A stretch of DNA of 64,000 bases from Polaribacter sp. (GTDB lineage Bacteria > Bacteroidota > Bacteroidia > Flavobacteriales > Flavobacteriaceae). The notes below the pieces were generated by a model. It did no database searches. It was not told the origin of the DNA and saw only the letters and a program-made list of their open reading frames with translations. How positions within the stretch are numbered: the first letter of the stretch is position 1; every line of letters begins with the position of its first letter. The DNA is taken from contig JAQXEU010000060.1 in assembly GCA_029250685.1 (NCBI GenBank), positions 1-64,000 of the forward strand. Direction: 5' to 3'. This document shows, one piece after another, positions 16,762-24,924 of this stretch. The translations under genes and the position numbers were made by a program.

Positions 16762-18140
16762 GTAATGATTTAATCCTGTTTAATGAACTGGTAGAAGTTT
16801 TATTAAACGAAGAAGAAAATCATCCAGTTGCAAAACGAATTGATTCAAATATTTTATATGACACGATCGATTTGTCGCTAAATAAATCAGCGATGGTAGA
16901 TGATTCTTTTAAAAAAGTACTGAAAGAGGTGCTTATTTCTACACCAAAAACAGCAACAAATTTATTTTTTAATCAATTATTTGGCGGAAGGCAAAGCAAA
17001 GCTGTTTTAGGAGATTTGTTAGCTGTATTGTTAAATAATAGTATGTATACGTATAAAGTCGCAGGTCCTCAAGTTGGAATTGAACAAGAGATAATTAGGC
17101 AATCTTGTGATTTGATTGGTTATGGATCACAGAGTAATGGAACGTTTCCAACTGGTGGGTCTATGAGTAATTATATGGCGTTAATTATGGCGCGGGATGC
17201 AAAAGATCCTAGTTGTAGAGAAAACGGAATGACAAAACCTTTGATAATGTATACATCTAAAGCGTCTCATTATTCAAATGCAAAAAATGCAAGTTTCGCT
17301 GGATTAGGTAGAAATAACGTTCGTTATATAAAAGCTGATTCAACAGGAAAAATGATTCCGGCTGACTTGGAAAAACAAATCAAAATAGATATTGAGAATA
17401 ATTTAGTTCCAACTTTTGTAAACGTTACTGCAGGAACAACTGTTTTAGGTGCTTTTGATCCGATAGATGAGGTTGCAACAATTACAGAAAAATATAATAT
17501 TTGGTTACATGTTGATGGGGCTTATTGTGGTTCTGTTATTTTTAGTGATGCAAAAAGACATTTATTAAAAGGAATGGAGAAGTCTGATTCTTTTAGTTAC
17601 AATGCGCATAAAATGATTGGAACACCAATGACGTGTTCTTTGATTTTAGTAAAAGATAAAAAACATTTACACGATTCTTTTAGTAATGATGCAGATTATT
17701 TATATCAAACGGATGGAGACGATTTTAACTTAGGAAAAACTTCTTTTCAATGTGGTAGAAGAAATGATGCGTTAAAATTTTGGACACTTTGGAAATCAAT
17801 CGGAACAAATGGTATAGAAAAGATTGTAGATAATCAATTTGATTTGGCAGATGTTGCAAGAAATTATATTGAAAACCATCCAGATTATACAACGTATAGT
17901 TATGAAGATTCTATTTCAGTTTGTTTCAATTATAAAAATATTGACCCAAAAGTGTTGTGTACTTTATTGTACGAGCATCAAGTAACTGTTGTTGGTTTTG
18001 GAGATTTTAACGAAGATACTTTTGTTAGGTTTGTTACTATAAACGCAACAAATACCAAAGAAGATATTTTAAACTTCTTTAAAGTTTTAGAAAATTTTGT
18101 TGAAGAAAATCAACATGTTTTAGAAACAGCTGCTTGTTAG
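16749..18140 (+). CDS. PLP-dependent decarboxylase, probable cysteine sulfinate decarboxylase
   Basis: A 463-residue group II PLP decarboxylase of the GAD/CSAD family. The cofactor lysine lies in NAHKMIG (Lys288), with the PLP-contacting aspartate in HVDGAYCG (Asp256) and FPTGGSMSN near 135. Family members decarboxylate glutamate, aspartate or cysteine sulfinate. The 13-nt translational overlap with cysteine dioxygenase, which makes cysteine sulfinate, strongly suggests a cysteine sulfinate decarboxylase producing hypotaurine. Aspartate or glutamate remain alternative substrates. It converges with coaD with only a 3-nt gap and no terminator. Confidence 0.85.
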   Translation: MSELSNDLILFNELVEVLLNEEENHPVAKRIDSNILYDTIDLSLNKSAMVDDSFKKVLKEVLISTPKTATNLFFNQLFGGRQSKAVLGDLLAVLLNNSMYTYKVAGPQVGIEQEIIRQSCDLIGYGSQSNGTFPTGGSMSNYMALIMARDAKDPSCRENGMTKPLIMYTSKASHYSNAKNASFAGLGRNNVRYIKADSTGKMIPADLEKQIKIDIENNLVPTFVNVTAGTTVLGAFDPIDEVATITEKYNIWLHVDGAYCGSVIFSDAKRHLLKGMEKSDSFSYNAHKMIGTPMTCSLILVKDKKHLHDSFSNDADYLYQTDGDDFNLGKTSFQCGRRNDALKFWTLWKSIGTNGIEKIVDNQFDLADVARNYIENHPDYTTYSYEDSISVCFNYKNIDPKVLCTLLYEHQVTVVGFGDFNEDTFVRFVTINATNTKEDILNFFKVLENFVEENQHVLETAAC

Positions 18141-18143
18141 CAT

Positions 18144-18611
18144 TTACTTTTTATTAAAATATTCTGCTACTGTTTTCGGAACTAAGCTGGAAGCATCCCC
18201 ATTATTTCTAACTATATCTCTGACAATAGAAGAACTAATGTAAGAAGTTTCAGCGCTTGTTAACAGAAAAATAGTTTCTATTCCAGATAATTTTCTATTT
18301 GTCTGGGCAATTGCTTTTTCAAAATCAAAATCTGCAGGATTACGTAAACCACGTAAAATAAAATCAGCTTCAATAGATTTACAATAATCAACCGTTAAAC
18401 CTGTATAAGTTTCTACAGTGATTTTTTCTTCAGCAAAAAAAGCATTTTGAATAAATCTTTTGCGCTCATCAACAGTGAACATATAATTCTTTTTTGCGTT
18501 GATTCCGATGGCAATTATTATTTCATCAAACAGTGGTAAACTTCTAGAAATAATATCCAAATGTCCTAAGGTGATTGGATCGAATGACCCTGGAAAAACT
18601 GCTTTTTTCAT
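18144..18611 (-). CDS. coaD: Pantetheine-phosphate adenylyltransferase
   Basis: A 155-residue nucleotidyltransferase for the penultimate step of coenzyme A synthesis (4'-phosphopantetheine plus ATP to dephospho-CoA). GSFDPITLGHLDI carries the T/HxGH motif, and ISSSIVRDI near residue 130 is the second ATP-binding signature. Length is standard. It lies downstream of ddl on the same strand, but a four-helix-bundle gene framed by inverted repeats separates the two. Confidence 0.97.
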   Translation of the reverse strand: MKKAVFPGSFDPITLGHLDIISRSLPLFDEIIIAIGINAKKNYMFTVDERKRFIQNAFFAEEKITVETYTGLTVDYCKSIEADFILRGLRNPADFDFEKAIAQTNRKLSGIETIFLLTSAETSYISSSIVRDIVRNNGDASSLVPKTVAEYFNKK

Positions 18612-18624
18612 ATTTTAAAAATTT

Positions 18625-18657
18625 GAAACAGGATTTTAAGAATCAAGAGACAAGATT
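18625..18657 (+). repeat. Left arm of the inverted repeat around the four-helix gene
   Basis: This arm starts GAAACAGGA and contains AATCAAGAGACAAGATT. It abuts the stop codon of the minus-strand ORF at 18658. It matches the reverse complement of 19018-19050 at roughly 23 of 31 positions and shares TCAAGAGACAAGA with the solo copy at 424-475. Confidence 0.65.
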
Positions 18658-19014
18658 TTAGTCTAGTGAAATTATAAATGCTGATATTTTTCGTTGTATT
18701 ATGTTGATTTTTGACTCTAAATCTAAGAATTTTTCTTTTGATATATATGATAAATTAAAACAAACTGTAATTTGTGTTTCTAATTCAAAAGCAGAACCTA
18801 AGCTGTGCTCAAGGAAATTTATAAAATGTTTTGTAGAGCTTTTGCTTGTTCCTTCTGCAATATTGGAAGCAATTGAAACTGCACATCTATTTAACTGAGA
18901 TCTAAGGCCAAATTTTTCAAAGTCTGGAAGGTTTGAAGTTATTTTATAAACATAATTTATTAAAAGCATGCTTTCATTCCAGATTTGTAATTTTTTAAAA
19001 TTATGTTTTTTCAT
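18658..19014 (-). CDS. Four-helix-bundle protein of the S23/IVP family
   Basis: A 118-residue protein of the 23S rRNA intervening-sequence (S23, four helix bundle) family. Recognisable elements are FKKLQIWNESMLLINYVYKIT at the N-terminus and GLRSQLNRCAVSIASNIAEG in the middle, the most conserved block of the family. Relatives include the Avd protein of diversity-generating retroelements, but no reverse transcriptase or variable repeat is seen here. The function of chromosomal copies is unknown. It splits ddl from coaD and is tightly enclosed by inverted repeats that abut its start and stop. Confidence 0.88.
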   Translation of the reverse strand: MKKHNFKKLQIWNESMLLINYVYKITSNLPDFEKFGLRSQLNRCAVSIASNIAEGTSKSSTKHFINFLEHSLGSAFELETQITVCFNLSYISKEKFLDLESKINIIQRKISAFIISLD

Positions 19015-19017
19015 AAT

Positions 19018-19050
19018 GTCCTGCTTCTTGCTTCAAGATGTCTTGTTTCT
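19018..19050 (-). repeat. Right arm of the inverted repeat around the four-helix gene
   Basis: Read on the minus strand this arm is GAAACAAGACATCTTGAAGC followed by AAGAAGCAGGAC, ending 3 nt before the ORF start codon. The ddl stop codon (TAG, 19051-19049) overlaps its outer end by two bases. Confidence 0.65.
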
Positions 19051-20017
19051 ATAGAGCATTTTCTATTGCGTTGTCAAATAAATCTGACAGATTAATATTG
19101 GCTTGGTTAGCTTGTTGTGGTAAAAGACTTTCTCCTGTTAAACCAGGAACTGAATTCATTTCTAAAAAATGAGGTTCGTTATTAACTAAAATATATTCTG
19201 ATCGAGAAAAACCACTCATATTTAAAATTTGATATACTTTTTTGGCAACAACTCTTACTTTCTCAGCAATATCTTCAGGGATTCTTGCTGGAGTTATTTC
19301 TTGCGATTTTCCTTCGTACTTGGCTTCGTAATCAAAGAAGTCGTTTTCTGTTGTGATTTCAGTTAAAGGCAATACTTTAATTTCTCCTTTATACTGAATT
19401 ACACCAACAGAAACTTCCGTTCCGTCTAAAAAACTTTCTATTAAAATTTCTGAATCTTCTTTGTAAGCTTTTTCAATTCCGACCAAAATTTCTTCAGCAG
19501 AATATACTTTCGAAATCCCGAAGCTAGAGCCTGCATTATTTGGTTTTATAAAACATGGTAAACCTACTTCTTTTATAATTTTATCTGTGTTTATTGCATC
19601 CCCTTTATTTAAATAGACTGATTTTGCAGTAGGAATTCCATAGTGTTTTACTACGCTTAAACAATCTCGTTTATTAAAAGTTAATGCCATTTGATAAAAT
19701 GGGGCAGACGTATGTTTCATTCCGATTAAATCAAGATAAGCAAGAATTTTACCGTCTTCTCCAGGAGTTCCATGAATGGCATTAAAAACACAATCGAATG
19801 TGATTTTTATTCCGTTTATAGTGGTGGAAAAATCATTTTTATCGATTGGATATTCATCATTTTCACCAACAACAACCCATTTATCTTTTAAAATATGAAC
19901 TTGAAACGGATTGTATTTTTGTGTATCCAAATTACTATAAACAACACCACCACTTTTTAATGAGATGTTTACTTCAGAGGAAAAACCTCCCATAATTATT
20001 GCAATGTTTTTTTTCAT
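19049..20017 (-). CDS. ddl: D-alanine--D-alanine ligase
   Basis: A 322-residue ATP-grasp ligase forming D-Ala-D-Ala for peptidoglycan. The N-terminal IMGGFSSEVNISLKSG, the AIHGTPGEDG loop and ATP-grasp elements CFIKPNNAGSSFGISKV and FLEMNSVPGLT are all present. Length is slightly short of the ~350 typical of some relatives but complete at both ends. It diverges from the PASTA protein gene, itself likely linked to peptidoglycan. The TAG stop is shared with the edge of the downstream repeat cassette. Confidence 0.97.
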   Translation of the reverse strand: MKKNIAIIMGGFSSEVNISLKSGGVVYSNLDTQKYNPFQVHILKDKWVVVGENDEYPIDKNDFSTTINGIKITFDCVFNAIHGTPGEDGKILAYLDLIGMKHTSAPFYQMALTFNKRDCLSVVKHYGIPTAKSVYLNKGDAINTDKIIKEVGLPCFIKPNNAGSSFGISKVYSAEEILVGIEKAYKEDSEILIESFLDGTEVSVGVIQYKGEIKVLPLTEITTENDFFDYEAKYEGKSQEITPARIPEDIAEKVRVVAKKVYQILNMSGFSRSEYILVNNEPHFLEMNSVPGLTGESLLPQQANQANINLSDLFDNAIENAL

Positions 20018-20084
20018 TGTGAAAATTAAAATCGTATTAACAAATTTATCAAAATATAAATAGAAAGACTAACGTTTGGTTTTA

Positions 20085-20092
20085 TATCTTTG
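20085..20092 (+). promoter_or_regulatory. Probable -7 box for the PASTA-rluD operon
   Basis: TATCTTTG matches TAnnTTTG exactly and lies 20 nt before the preferred PASTA gene start. Its position argues against the GTG at 20092 as start codon because that would overlap the box. Confidence 0.5.
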
Positions 20093-20112
20093 TGGATATT
20101 AAAAAAATGATC

Positions 20113-20664
20113 ATGAGCGTTTTTAAATTTATTAAAAGTATATCTTTTTTTAAGCAAGTAGCAATTGCTGTTGCAGCTTTTTTTATCATCATATTTGGTG
20201 TGCAATGGTGGTTTGGTTTTACAACCAATCACGATCAAAAAATTGAAGTTCCAGATTTGCATAAAATGGAGTTATCTGATGTTGATGTGAAATTAAAAGA
20301 ATTAAATTTAGCTTTTGTTGTGATAGATTCTGCAAGATATAATCCAGCATATCCAAATAAATCTGTGATTGAACAAGAACCTGAAGCGGGTGATTTTGTA
20401 AAGGAAAACAGAAAAATTTATTTGACTGTAAATCCATCAAAATATAACGATGTTGTTATTCCAGATTTAAACGGAAAAACAAAAAGGCAAGCAGTGACAC
20501 ATTTGAGTTCAATCGGTTTTAGAATTGGAGATTTTTCTTACGTAAAAGATATCGGGAAAGACGTGGTCAGAGGAATGAGACATAATAAGAAAAGTTTAAA
20601 ACCAGGAACAAAACTTCCGAAAAACTCAGTAATTCATTTAGTTTTAGGAGATGGTAAAAGATAA
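20113..20664 (+). CDS. PASTA-domain membrane protein
   Basis: A 183-residue protein with an N-terminal transmembrane segment (~15-33, VAIAVAAFFIIIFGVQWWF) and two PASTA domains (about residues 45-112 and 115-182, each opening with a V-P-D-L or I-P-D-L turn). PASTA domains bind peptidoglycan or muropeptides. No kinase or transpeptidase domain is attached, so it is a stand-alone envelope protein. The start is chosen at 20113; ATG 20107 and GTG 20092 are in frame but less likely given the promoter box. It is followed 7 nt later by rluD. Confidence 0.85.
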   Translation: MSVFKFIKSISFFKQVAIAVAAFFIIIFGVQWWFGFTTNHDQKIEVPDLHKMELSDVDVKLKELNLAFVVIDSARYNPAYPNKSVIEQEPEAGDFVKENRKIYLTVNPSKYNDVVIPDLNGKTKRQAVTHLSSIGFRIGDFSYVKDIGKDVVRGMRHNKKSLKPGTKLPKNSVIHLVLGDGKR

Positions 20665-20671
20665 TTTGAAG

Positions 20672-21703
20672 ATGCAAGAAGAAACTACTGATTTAGAAAA
20701 CGACGAATTATACGAGCATTTTAGGTTTACTGCAAGCGAAGGACAAGAGCCTTTGCGTGTTGATAAATACTTAATGAATTTTGTAGAAAACGCAACCAGA
20801 AATAAAGTGCAGCAAGCAGCTAAAGCTGGAAATGTTCTAGTGAATAATGTTGCAGTGAAATCTAACTACAAAGTAAAACCCAATGATGTTGTAAGAGTTG
20901 TCTTGGCGCATCCACCAGCAGAAAACTTATTAGTAGCAGAAGATATTCCGTTGGATATTATTTATGAAGACGACACAGTTATTGTTGTAAATAAATCACC
21001 AGGGATGGTTGTGCATCCAGGACACGGAAATTATTCTGGAACCTTGGTGAACGGATTAATTCATCACATCGAAAATTTACCAACCAACTCTAATGAACGA
21101 CCGGGTTTGGTGCATAGAATTGACAAAGACACAAGTGGATTGTTAGTGGTTGCTAAAACCGAATTTGCAATGGCGCATTTATCTAAACAATTTTTTGATC
21201 GAACTACTGAACGTTTGTATTATGCATTGGTTTGGGGAAATGTTGAAGAAGATGAAGGTAAAATAGAAGGAAACATTGGGCGTAGTTTTAAGAATCGTTT
21301 GCAAATGGACGTTTTCCCTGAAGGAGATTTCGGGAAACATGCTGTAACCCATTACAAGGTATTAGAACGTTTAACTTATGTAACGTTGGTTCAATGTAAG
21401 TTAGAAACGGGGAGAACACACCAAATTAGAGCGCACTTTAAACATATTGGGCATACATTATTTAATGATGAACGTTATGGCGGAAACGATATTCTAAAAG
21501 GAACCACTTTTACCAAGTACAAGCAATTTGTGCAGAATTGTTTTAAAACATTACCAAGACAAGCCTTACATGCAAAAACACTTGGATTTACACATCCAAC
21601 AACGGGAGAGTTTATGCGTTTTAACTCTGAAGTTCCTCAAGATATAGCTGATTGTTTAGATAAGTGGAGAAATTATTCTGAGAATTCTAATCACGAAGTT
21701 TAG
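20672..21703 (+). CDS. rluD: RluD-type 23S rRNA pseudouridine synthase
   Basis: A 343-residue RluA/RluD family enzyme. An N-terminal S4 RNA-binding domain (RVDKYLMNFVENATRNKVQQ, ~30-95) precedes the catalytic domain with the HRIDKDTSGL motif, whose aspartate is catalytic, and a C-terminal RTHQIRAH block. In E. coli RluD modifies helix 69 of 23S rRNA. The start at 20672 (MQEETTD) follows the PASTA stop; an in-frame ATG at 20651 would overlap it. The exact target uridines are inferred. Confidence 0.93.
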   Translation: MQEETTDLENDELYEHFRFTASEGQEPLRVDKYLMNFVENATRNKVQQAAKAGNVLVNNVAVKSNYKVKPNDVVRVVLAHPPAENLLVAEDIPLDIIYEDDTVIVVNKSPGMVVHPGHGNYSGTLVNGLIHHIENLPTNSNERPGLVHRIDKDTSGLLVVAKTEFAMAHLSKQFFDRTTERLYYALVWGNVEEDEGKIEGNIGRSFKNRLQMDVFPEGDFGKHAVTHYKVLERLTYVTLVQCKLETGRTHQIRAHFKHIGHTLFNDERYGGNDILKGTTFTKYKQFVQNCFKTLPRQALHAKTLGFTHPTTGEFMRFNSEVPQDIADCLDKWRNYSENSNHEV

Positions 21704-21838
21704 AGGTTTCGTTAATGCTTCATCTAAGGTGCGTTATAAACCAAAAGGTATGCATTATACATCTTGTTGTGGTGTCGTTTTTAACTGTACCTTATTTATT
21801 CTAGTTATGATTCATTCGTTTAGAATAATTTAACCGAC

Positions 21839-22297
21839 CTAAATTAGAGGAATGTTCTTGCTAATAGACTCCTCTAAAGATATAAAAGTTTCCGATCTCG
21901 ATATTCCCTTAATTTCTTGAATTTTACCGTTTAATACTTTCATTAAGTGGTCGTTATCTTTAGCGTAAAGCTTTATAAATAATCCATATTGACCAGTAGT
22001 GTAATGAGTTTCTACTACTTCAGGGATTAGTTTAAGTTTTGCAACTATATCTCTGTATTGACTGTTTTTATCTAAAAACAATCCAACAAAAGCACATGTT
22101 TTATAACCTAACTTCTTTTCGTCCAGTCTTAAAGTGAAAGATTTAATTACTCCTCCACGTTTTATTTTTGCAATTCTTTGATGGATAGCGGCACTTGTAA
22201 CACCAATAAAACTAGCAATATCAACAACTTTAATTCTAGAATTTTTTATTAGGTGTTTAAGTATTTTCTTGTCTGTACTATCTAAATTAAAGCTCAT
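21839..22297 (-). CDS. asnC: AsnC/Lrp-family transcriptional regulator
   Basis: A 152-residue Lrp/AsnC regulator: an N-terminal winged HTH (DSTDKKILKHLIKNSRIKVV ... GVTSAAIHQRIAKI, ~7-55) and a C-terminal ligand-binding RAM domain. It is divergent from asnA, as asnC is in E. coli, so asparagine-responsive control of asnA is the natural inference. An AT-rich perfect palindrome lies 22 nt upstream of its start and is a candidate operator. Confidence 0.9.
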   Translation of the reverse strand: MSFNLDSTDKKILKHLIKNSRIKVVDIASFIGVTSAAIHQRIAKIKRGGVIKSFTLRLDEKKLGYKTCAFVGLFLDKNSQYRDIVAKLKLIPEVVETHYTTGQYGLFIKLYAKDNDHLMKVLNGKIQEIKGISRSETFISLEESISKNIPLI

Positions 22298-22318
22298 AGA
22301 GTCTATTTGTGTATGTTT

Positions 22319-22342
22319 AGTAATTAAAATTATTTAATTACT
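22319..22342. promoter_or_regulatory. Candidate AsnC operator palindrome
   Basis: AGTAATTAAA, four bases and TTTAATTACT form a perfect 10-bp inverted repeat in the asnC-asnA divergent region. A related half-site, AATTAGTAAT, follows at about 22347-22356. AT-rich palindromes of this kind are typical Lrp/AsnC targets. It lies nearer asnC, fitting autoregulation. Confidence 0.5.
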
Positions 22343-22456
22343 CTAAATTAGTAATGTTTATGAAGCAAATATACATATACTGTAATGTTTTTATATGAAA
22401 ATAGAGATTTTTATTTTTTTTGTTAATAAGTTTGTTGCGAATTAAAAATATATAAA

Positions 22457-23419
22457 ATGGAAACATTAATTGAAACAACAACTAAATTTAAACTAGTTGG
22501 ACAAATTGAAGAAGTAAAGGCTTTTTTCGAAAAAGAGCTTAAAACAAGATTATCATTAACTAAGGTTGCATCACCACTTTTTGTAGGAAAAAAGTCCGGA
22601 TTTAATGATGATTTAAATGGAGTAGAAAAAGCGGTATCGTTTCAATTAGATAATGAAGAACACCAAGTTGTACATTCTTTAGCTAAGTGGAAACGTTGGT
22701 GTTTAAGAGACATAAAAGTTCCAATTGGTCAGGGTATTGTTACTGATATGAGAGCCATTCGGACAGATGAAGTTTTGTCCCCAATTCACTCTCATTTAGT
22801 AGATCAATGGGATTGGGAGAAGCCCATTTTAAAAGAAGAAAGAACATTAGAAAATTTAATCGATCATGGAATTTCAGTATTTCAATCGTTAAGAGCAGCT
22901 GAACAATTTTATTCAAACAAAGATGGGAGTTCAACGACACTACCTGTTCATTTAAAAATTATCCATACAGAAGACTTGTTACAAAAATTTCCAGAATTAA
23001 CTCCTAAAGGAAGAGAGCACGCGATTGCTAAAGAATTTGGAGCTGTTTTATTAATTGGTGTTGGGGGCAAGTTAAGTAACGGAGAACGTCATGATTTAAG
23101 AGCTCCAGATTATGATGATTGGACAACAAAAGATGAAAGTGGACGTCCGGGACTAAATGCTGATATACTGGTTTGGGATACTGTTAGAGAATTAAGTTTA
23201 GAGATTAGCTCAATGGGTGTTAGAGTTTGTGAAGAAGTATTGGTTAAGCAACTAAAAGAACAAGGAAAAGAAGATCGTCTTTCTTTACCATTTCATAAAG
23301 ATTTATTAGAAGGTAGATTGCCTTATTCTATTGGTGGTGGTATTGGGCAAAGTAGAGTTGCAATGTTTGTTACTAAGCAAAAAGACATTCAAGAAGTACA
23401 AGCAAATATTTCAGTATAA
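22457..23419 (+). CDS. asnA: Aspartate--ammonia ligase (asparagine synthetase A)
   Basis: A 320-residue AsnA, the ammonia-dependent asparagine synthetase related to class II aminoacyl-tRNA synthetases. Typical blocks include VEKAVSFQLDNEEHQVVHSL, the KWKRWCLRDIKVPIGQGIVT segment region and the C-terminal SIGGGIGQSRVAMF ATP-binding motif. It makes asparagine from aspartate, ATP and ammonia. It is regulated probably by the divergent AsnC and is followed by a terminator, so it is monocistronic. Confidence 0.97.
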   Translation: METLIETTTKFKLVGQIEEVKAFFEKELKTRLSLTKVASPLFVGKKSGFNDDLNGVEKAVSFQLDNEEHQVVHSLAKWKRWCLRDIKVPIGQGIVTDMRAIRTDEVLSPIHSHLVDQWDWEKPILKEERTLENLIDHGISVFQSLRAAEQFYSNKDGSSTTLPVHLKIIHTEDLLQKFPELTPKGREHAIAKEFGAVLLIGVGGKLSNGERHDLRAPDYDDWTTKDESGRPGLNADILVWDTVRELSLEISSMGVRVCEEVLVKQLKEQGKEDRLSLPFHKDLLEGRLPYSIGGGIGQSRVAMFVTKQKDIQEVQANISV

Positions 23420-23442
23420 CTTTATCGAAAAATTACATTAAT

Positions 23443-23480
23443 AGCCTTTTCCATATCAATTGGGAAAAGGCTTCTTTTTT
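23443..23480 (+). terminator. Intrinsic terminator after asnA
   Basis: AGCCTTTTCC and GGAAAAGGCT form a 10-bp stem with a 10-nt loop, followed by a T-rich tract. Confidence 0.88.
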
Positions 23481-23646
23481 GATTCCATGTTGCATGCTTC
23501 TAGATTATCAAACGGTACAACTGAGTTTTAAACAAGATAAATAATACGCATCAATTCTCTTTATATCTATATTAATTTTATATTTCTAAAAACTTGAAAT
23601 TTCTATTTCTGTATTGTATTTTTACTTGATAAAGAAAACAGTTTTT

Positions 23647-24405
23647 ATGAAAATTATCATTTCACCAGCAAAATCTTTAGATTTTGAAAGCAAGGTACCA
23701 ACGAGTTTACATTCGCAGCCACAATTTTTAGACGATTCGGTAAAACTAAATACCAAGTTAAAAACCTTGTCTCGAAAAAAATTATCTGAGTTTATGGGCA
23801 TATCTGCAGATTTAGCAGAACTAAATTATCAACGTAATCAAGAGTGGAGTTTGCCATTTACAACCAACAATGCCAAACAAGCTATTTTCGCTTTTACTGG
23901 TGAGGTTTTTAGAGGTATTGATGTTAATTCTTTAGCTTCAGATAAAATTCCTGTTTTGCAAGAACGTTTGCGTATTCTCTCAGGATTGTATGGTTTACTG
24001 AAGCCGTTGGATTTAATGCAGCCGTATCGTTTAGAAATGGGAAAAAAGCTAAAAGTTGGTAGAACTGAAAATTTATATAAGTTCTGGGGAGATTCAATTG
24101 CCAATACATTGAATGATGAATTGGGAGATGATGAATTGTTTGTCAATTTAGCAAGTTCAGAATATTTTAAAGCAGTAAATCAAAAAGTATTAAAAGTGCC
24201 AATGATCACTCCGGTTTTTAAAGATTTTAAAAACGGAAAGTATAAAACCATTATGACTTTTGCTAAAAAAGCACGTGGATTAATGGTTCGTTATCTCATA
24301 GATAATAACGTCAATTCAATTGAAGGAATTAAAGGATTCAATATTGATGGTTATGGGTTTTCGCAAGAATTTTCAACAGAAACTGAACTGGTGTTTACAC
24401 GTTAA
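23647..24405 (+). CDS. yaaA: Peroxide stress protein YaaA
   Basis: A 252-residue YaaA (DUF328/UPF0246) family protein. Hallmarks are IIISPAKSLDFE at the N-terminus, FTGEVFRGID and LSGLYGLLKPLDLMQPYRLE. In E. coli YaaA lowers intracellular free iron during peroxide stress and binds DNA. The start at 23647 gives the standard N-terminus; an upstream in-frame codon at 23614 would add 11 non-conserved residues. The stop overlaps the next ATG (TAATG), showing translational coupling. Confidence 0.95.
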   Translation: MKIIISPAKSLDFESKVPTSLHSQPQFLDDSVKLNTKLKTLSRKKLSEFMGISADLAELNYQRNQEWSLPFTTNNAKQAIFAFTGEVFRGIDVNSLASDKIPVLQERLRILSGLYGLLKPLDLMQPYRLEMGKKLKVGRTENLYKFWGDSIANTLNDELGDDELFVNLASSEYFKAVNQKVLKVPMITPVFKDFKNGKYKTIMTFAKKARGLMVRYLIDNNVNSIEGIKGFNIDGYGFSQEFSTETELVFTR

Positions 24406-24923
24406 TGCAAATAAGAATAGCCAATATATCAGATGCTGAAATCATTTCTTCTCTAATGATTACTACGTTTGATGAAAATTTTGGTCATTTATTTGAAGAC
24501 AGACAAATCTTACTCGATTATTTTGACATGTTTTTTTCGGTTGAGAAAATCAAAGATGGATTGCAAAAAGATAACAATGTTTTTTGGTTGGCTTTTGTAA
24601 ATGAAAAACCTGTAGGCTATGCCAAGCTGAAATTGCATTCGCCTTCAGATTTTGTAGACGCGAAGAAAGTTTCTCAATTGCAAAAAATATATGTACTTAA
24701 AGAGTTTTTGTCAATGAAAATTGGACATCAATTACAAGATGTGTTATTGCAAAGAGCAGCAAAACATGGAAGTGAGCAAATTTGGTTGTCAGTTTTTGTG
24801 GAAAATGAGAGGGCTGTCAATTTCTATTTACCAAATGATTTTGTAGAAGTAGGGAAGCATGAATTTCAAATAGGTATTTATAATTTTGATTTTATAGCAA
24901 TGCGTAAAAAGTTACAGAATTAA
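24405..24923 (+). CDS. GNAT-family N-acetyltransferase
   Basis: A 172-residue GCN5-related acetyltransferase. The acetyl-CoA region is visible as LQKIYVLKEFLSMKIGHQLQ, although the usual Q/RxxGxG/A loop is atypical (SMKIGHQ), and the C-terminal VENERAVNFYLPNDFVEVG matches the family. The substrate is unknown. It is translationally coupled to yaaA by a 1-nt overlap and is followed 1 nt later by a DUF2809 gene. Confidence 0.88.
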   Translation: MQIRIANISDAEIISSLMITTFDENFGHLFEDRQILLDYFDMFFSVEKIKDGLQKDNNVFWLAFVNEKPVGYAKLKLHSPSDFVDAKKVSQLQKIYVLKEFLSMKIGHQLQDVLLQRAAKHGSEQIWLSVFVENERAVNFYLPNDFVEVGKHEFQIGIYNFDFIAMRKKLQN

Positions 24924-24924
24924 T

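Larger units (their letters stand above)
18625..19050 (-). mobile_element. Candidate IVS-like cassette: four-helix-bundle ORF enclosed by complementary ends
   Basis: A 426-bp unit consists of a 33-bp arm, the 118-codon four-helix-bundle ORF and an inverted 33-bp arm, with almost no other sequence. The arms begin GAAACAGGA and GAAACAAGA and would pair in the transcript to close a stem around the ORF. Intervening sequences in 23S rRNA have the same layout and encode the same protein family (S23). One end begins within the ddl stop codon. No target-site duplication was seen. Mobility is inferred from structure only. Confidence 0.45.

Noticed and set aside
18658..19014. Diversity-generating retroelement suggested by the Avd-like protein
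   Set aside because: No reverse transcriptase gene and no template/variable repeat pair are present nearby.
21704..21838. Open frame after rluD (contains VRYKPKGMHYTSCCG)
   Set aside because: It is short, without a good start or recognisable domain, and not a convincing extension of rluD; left as intergenic.
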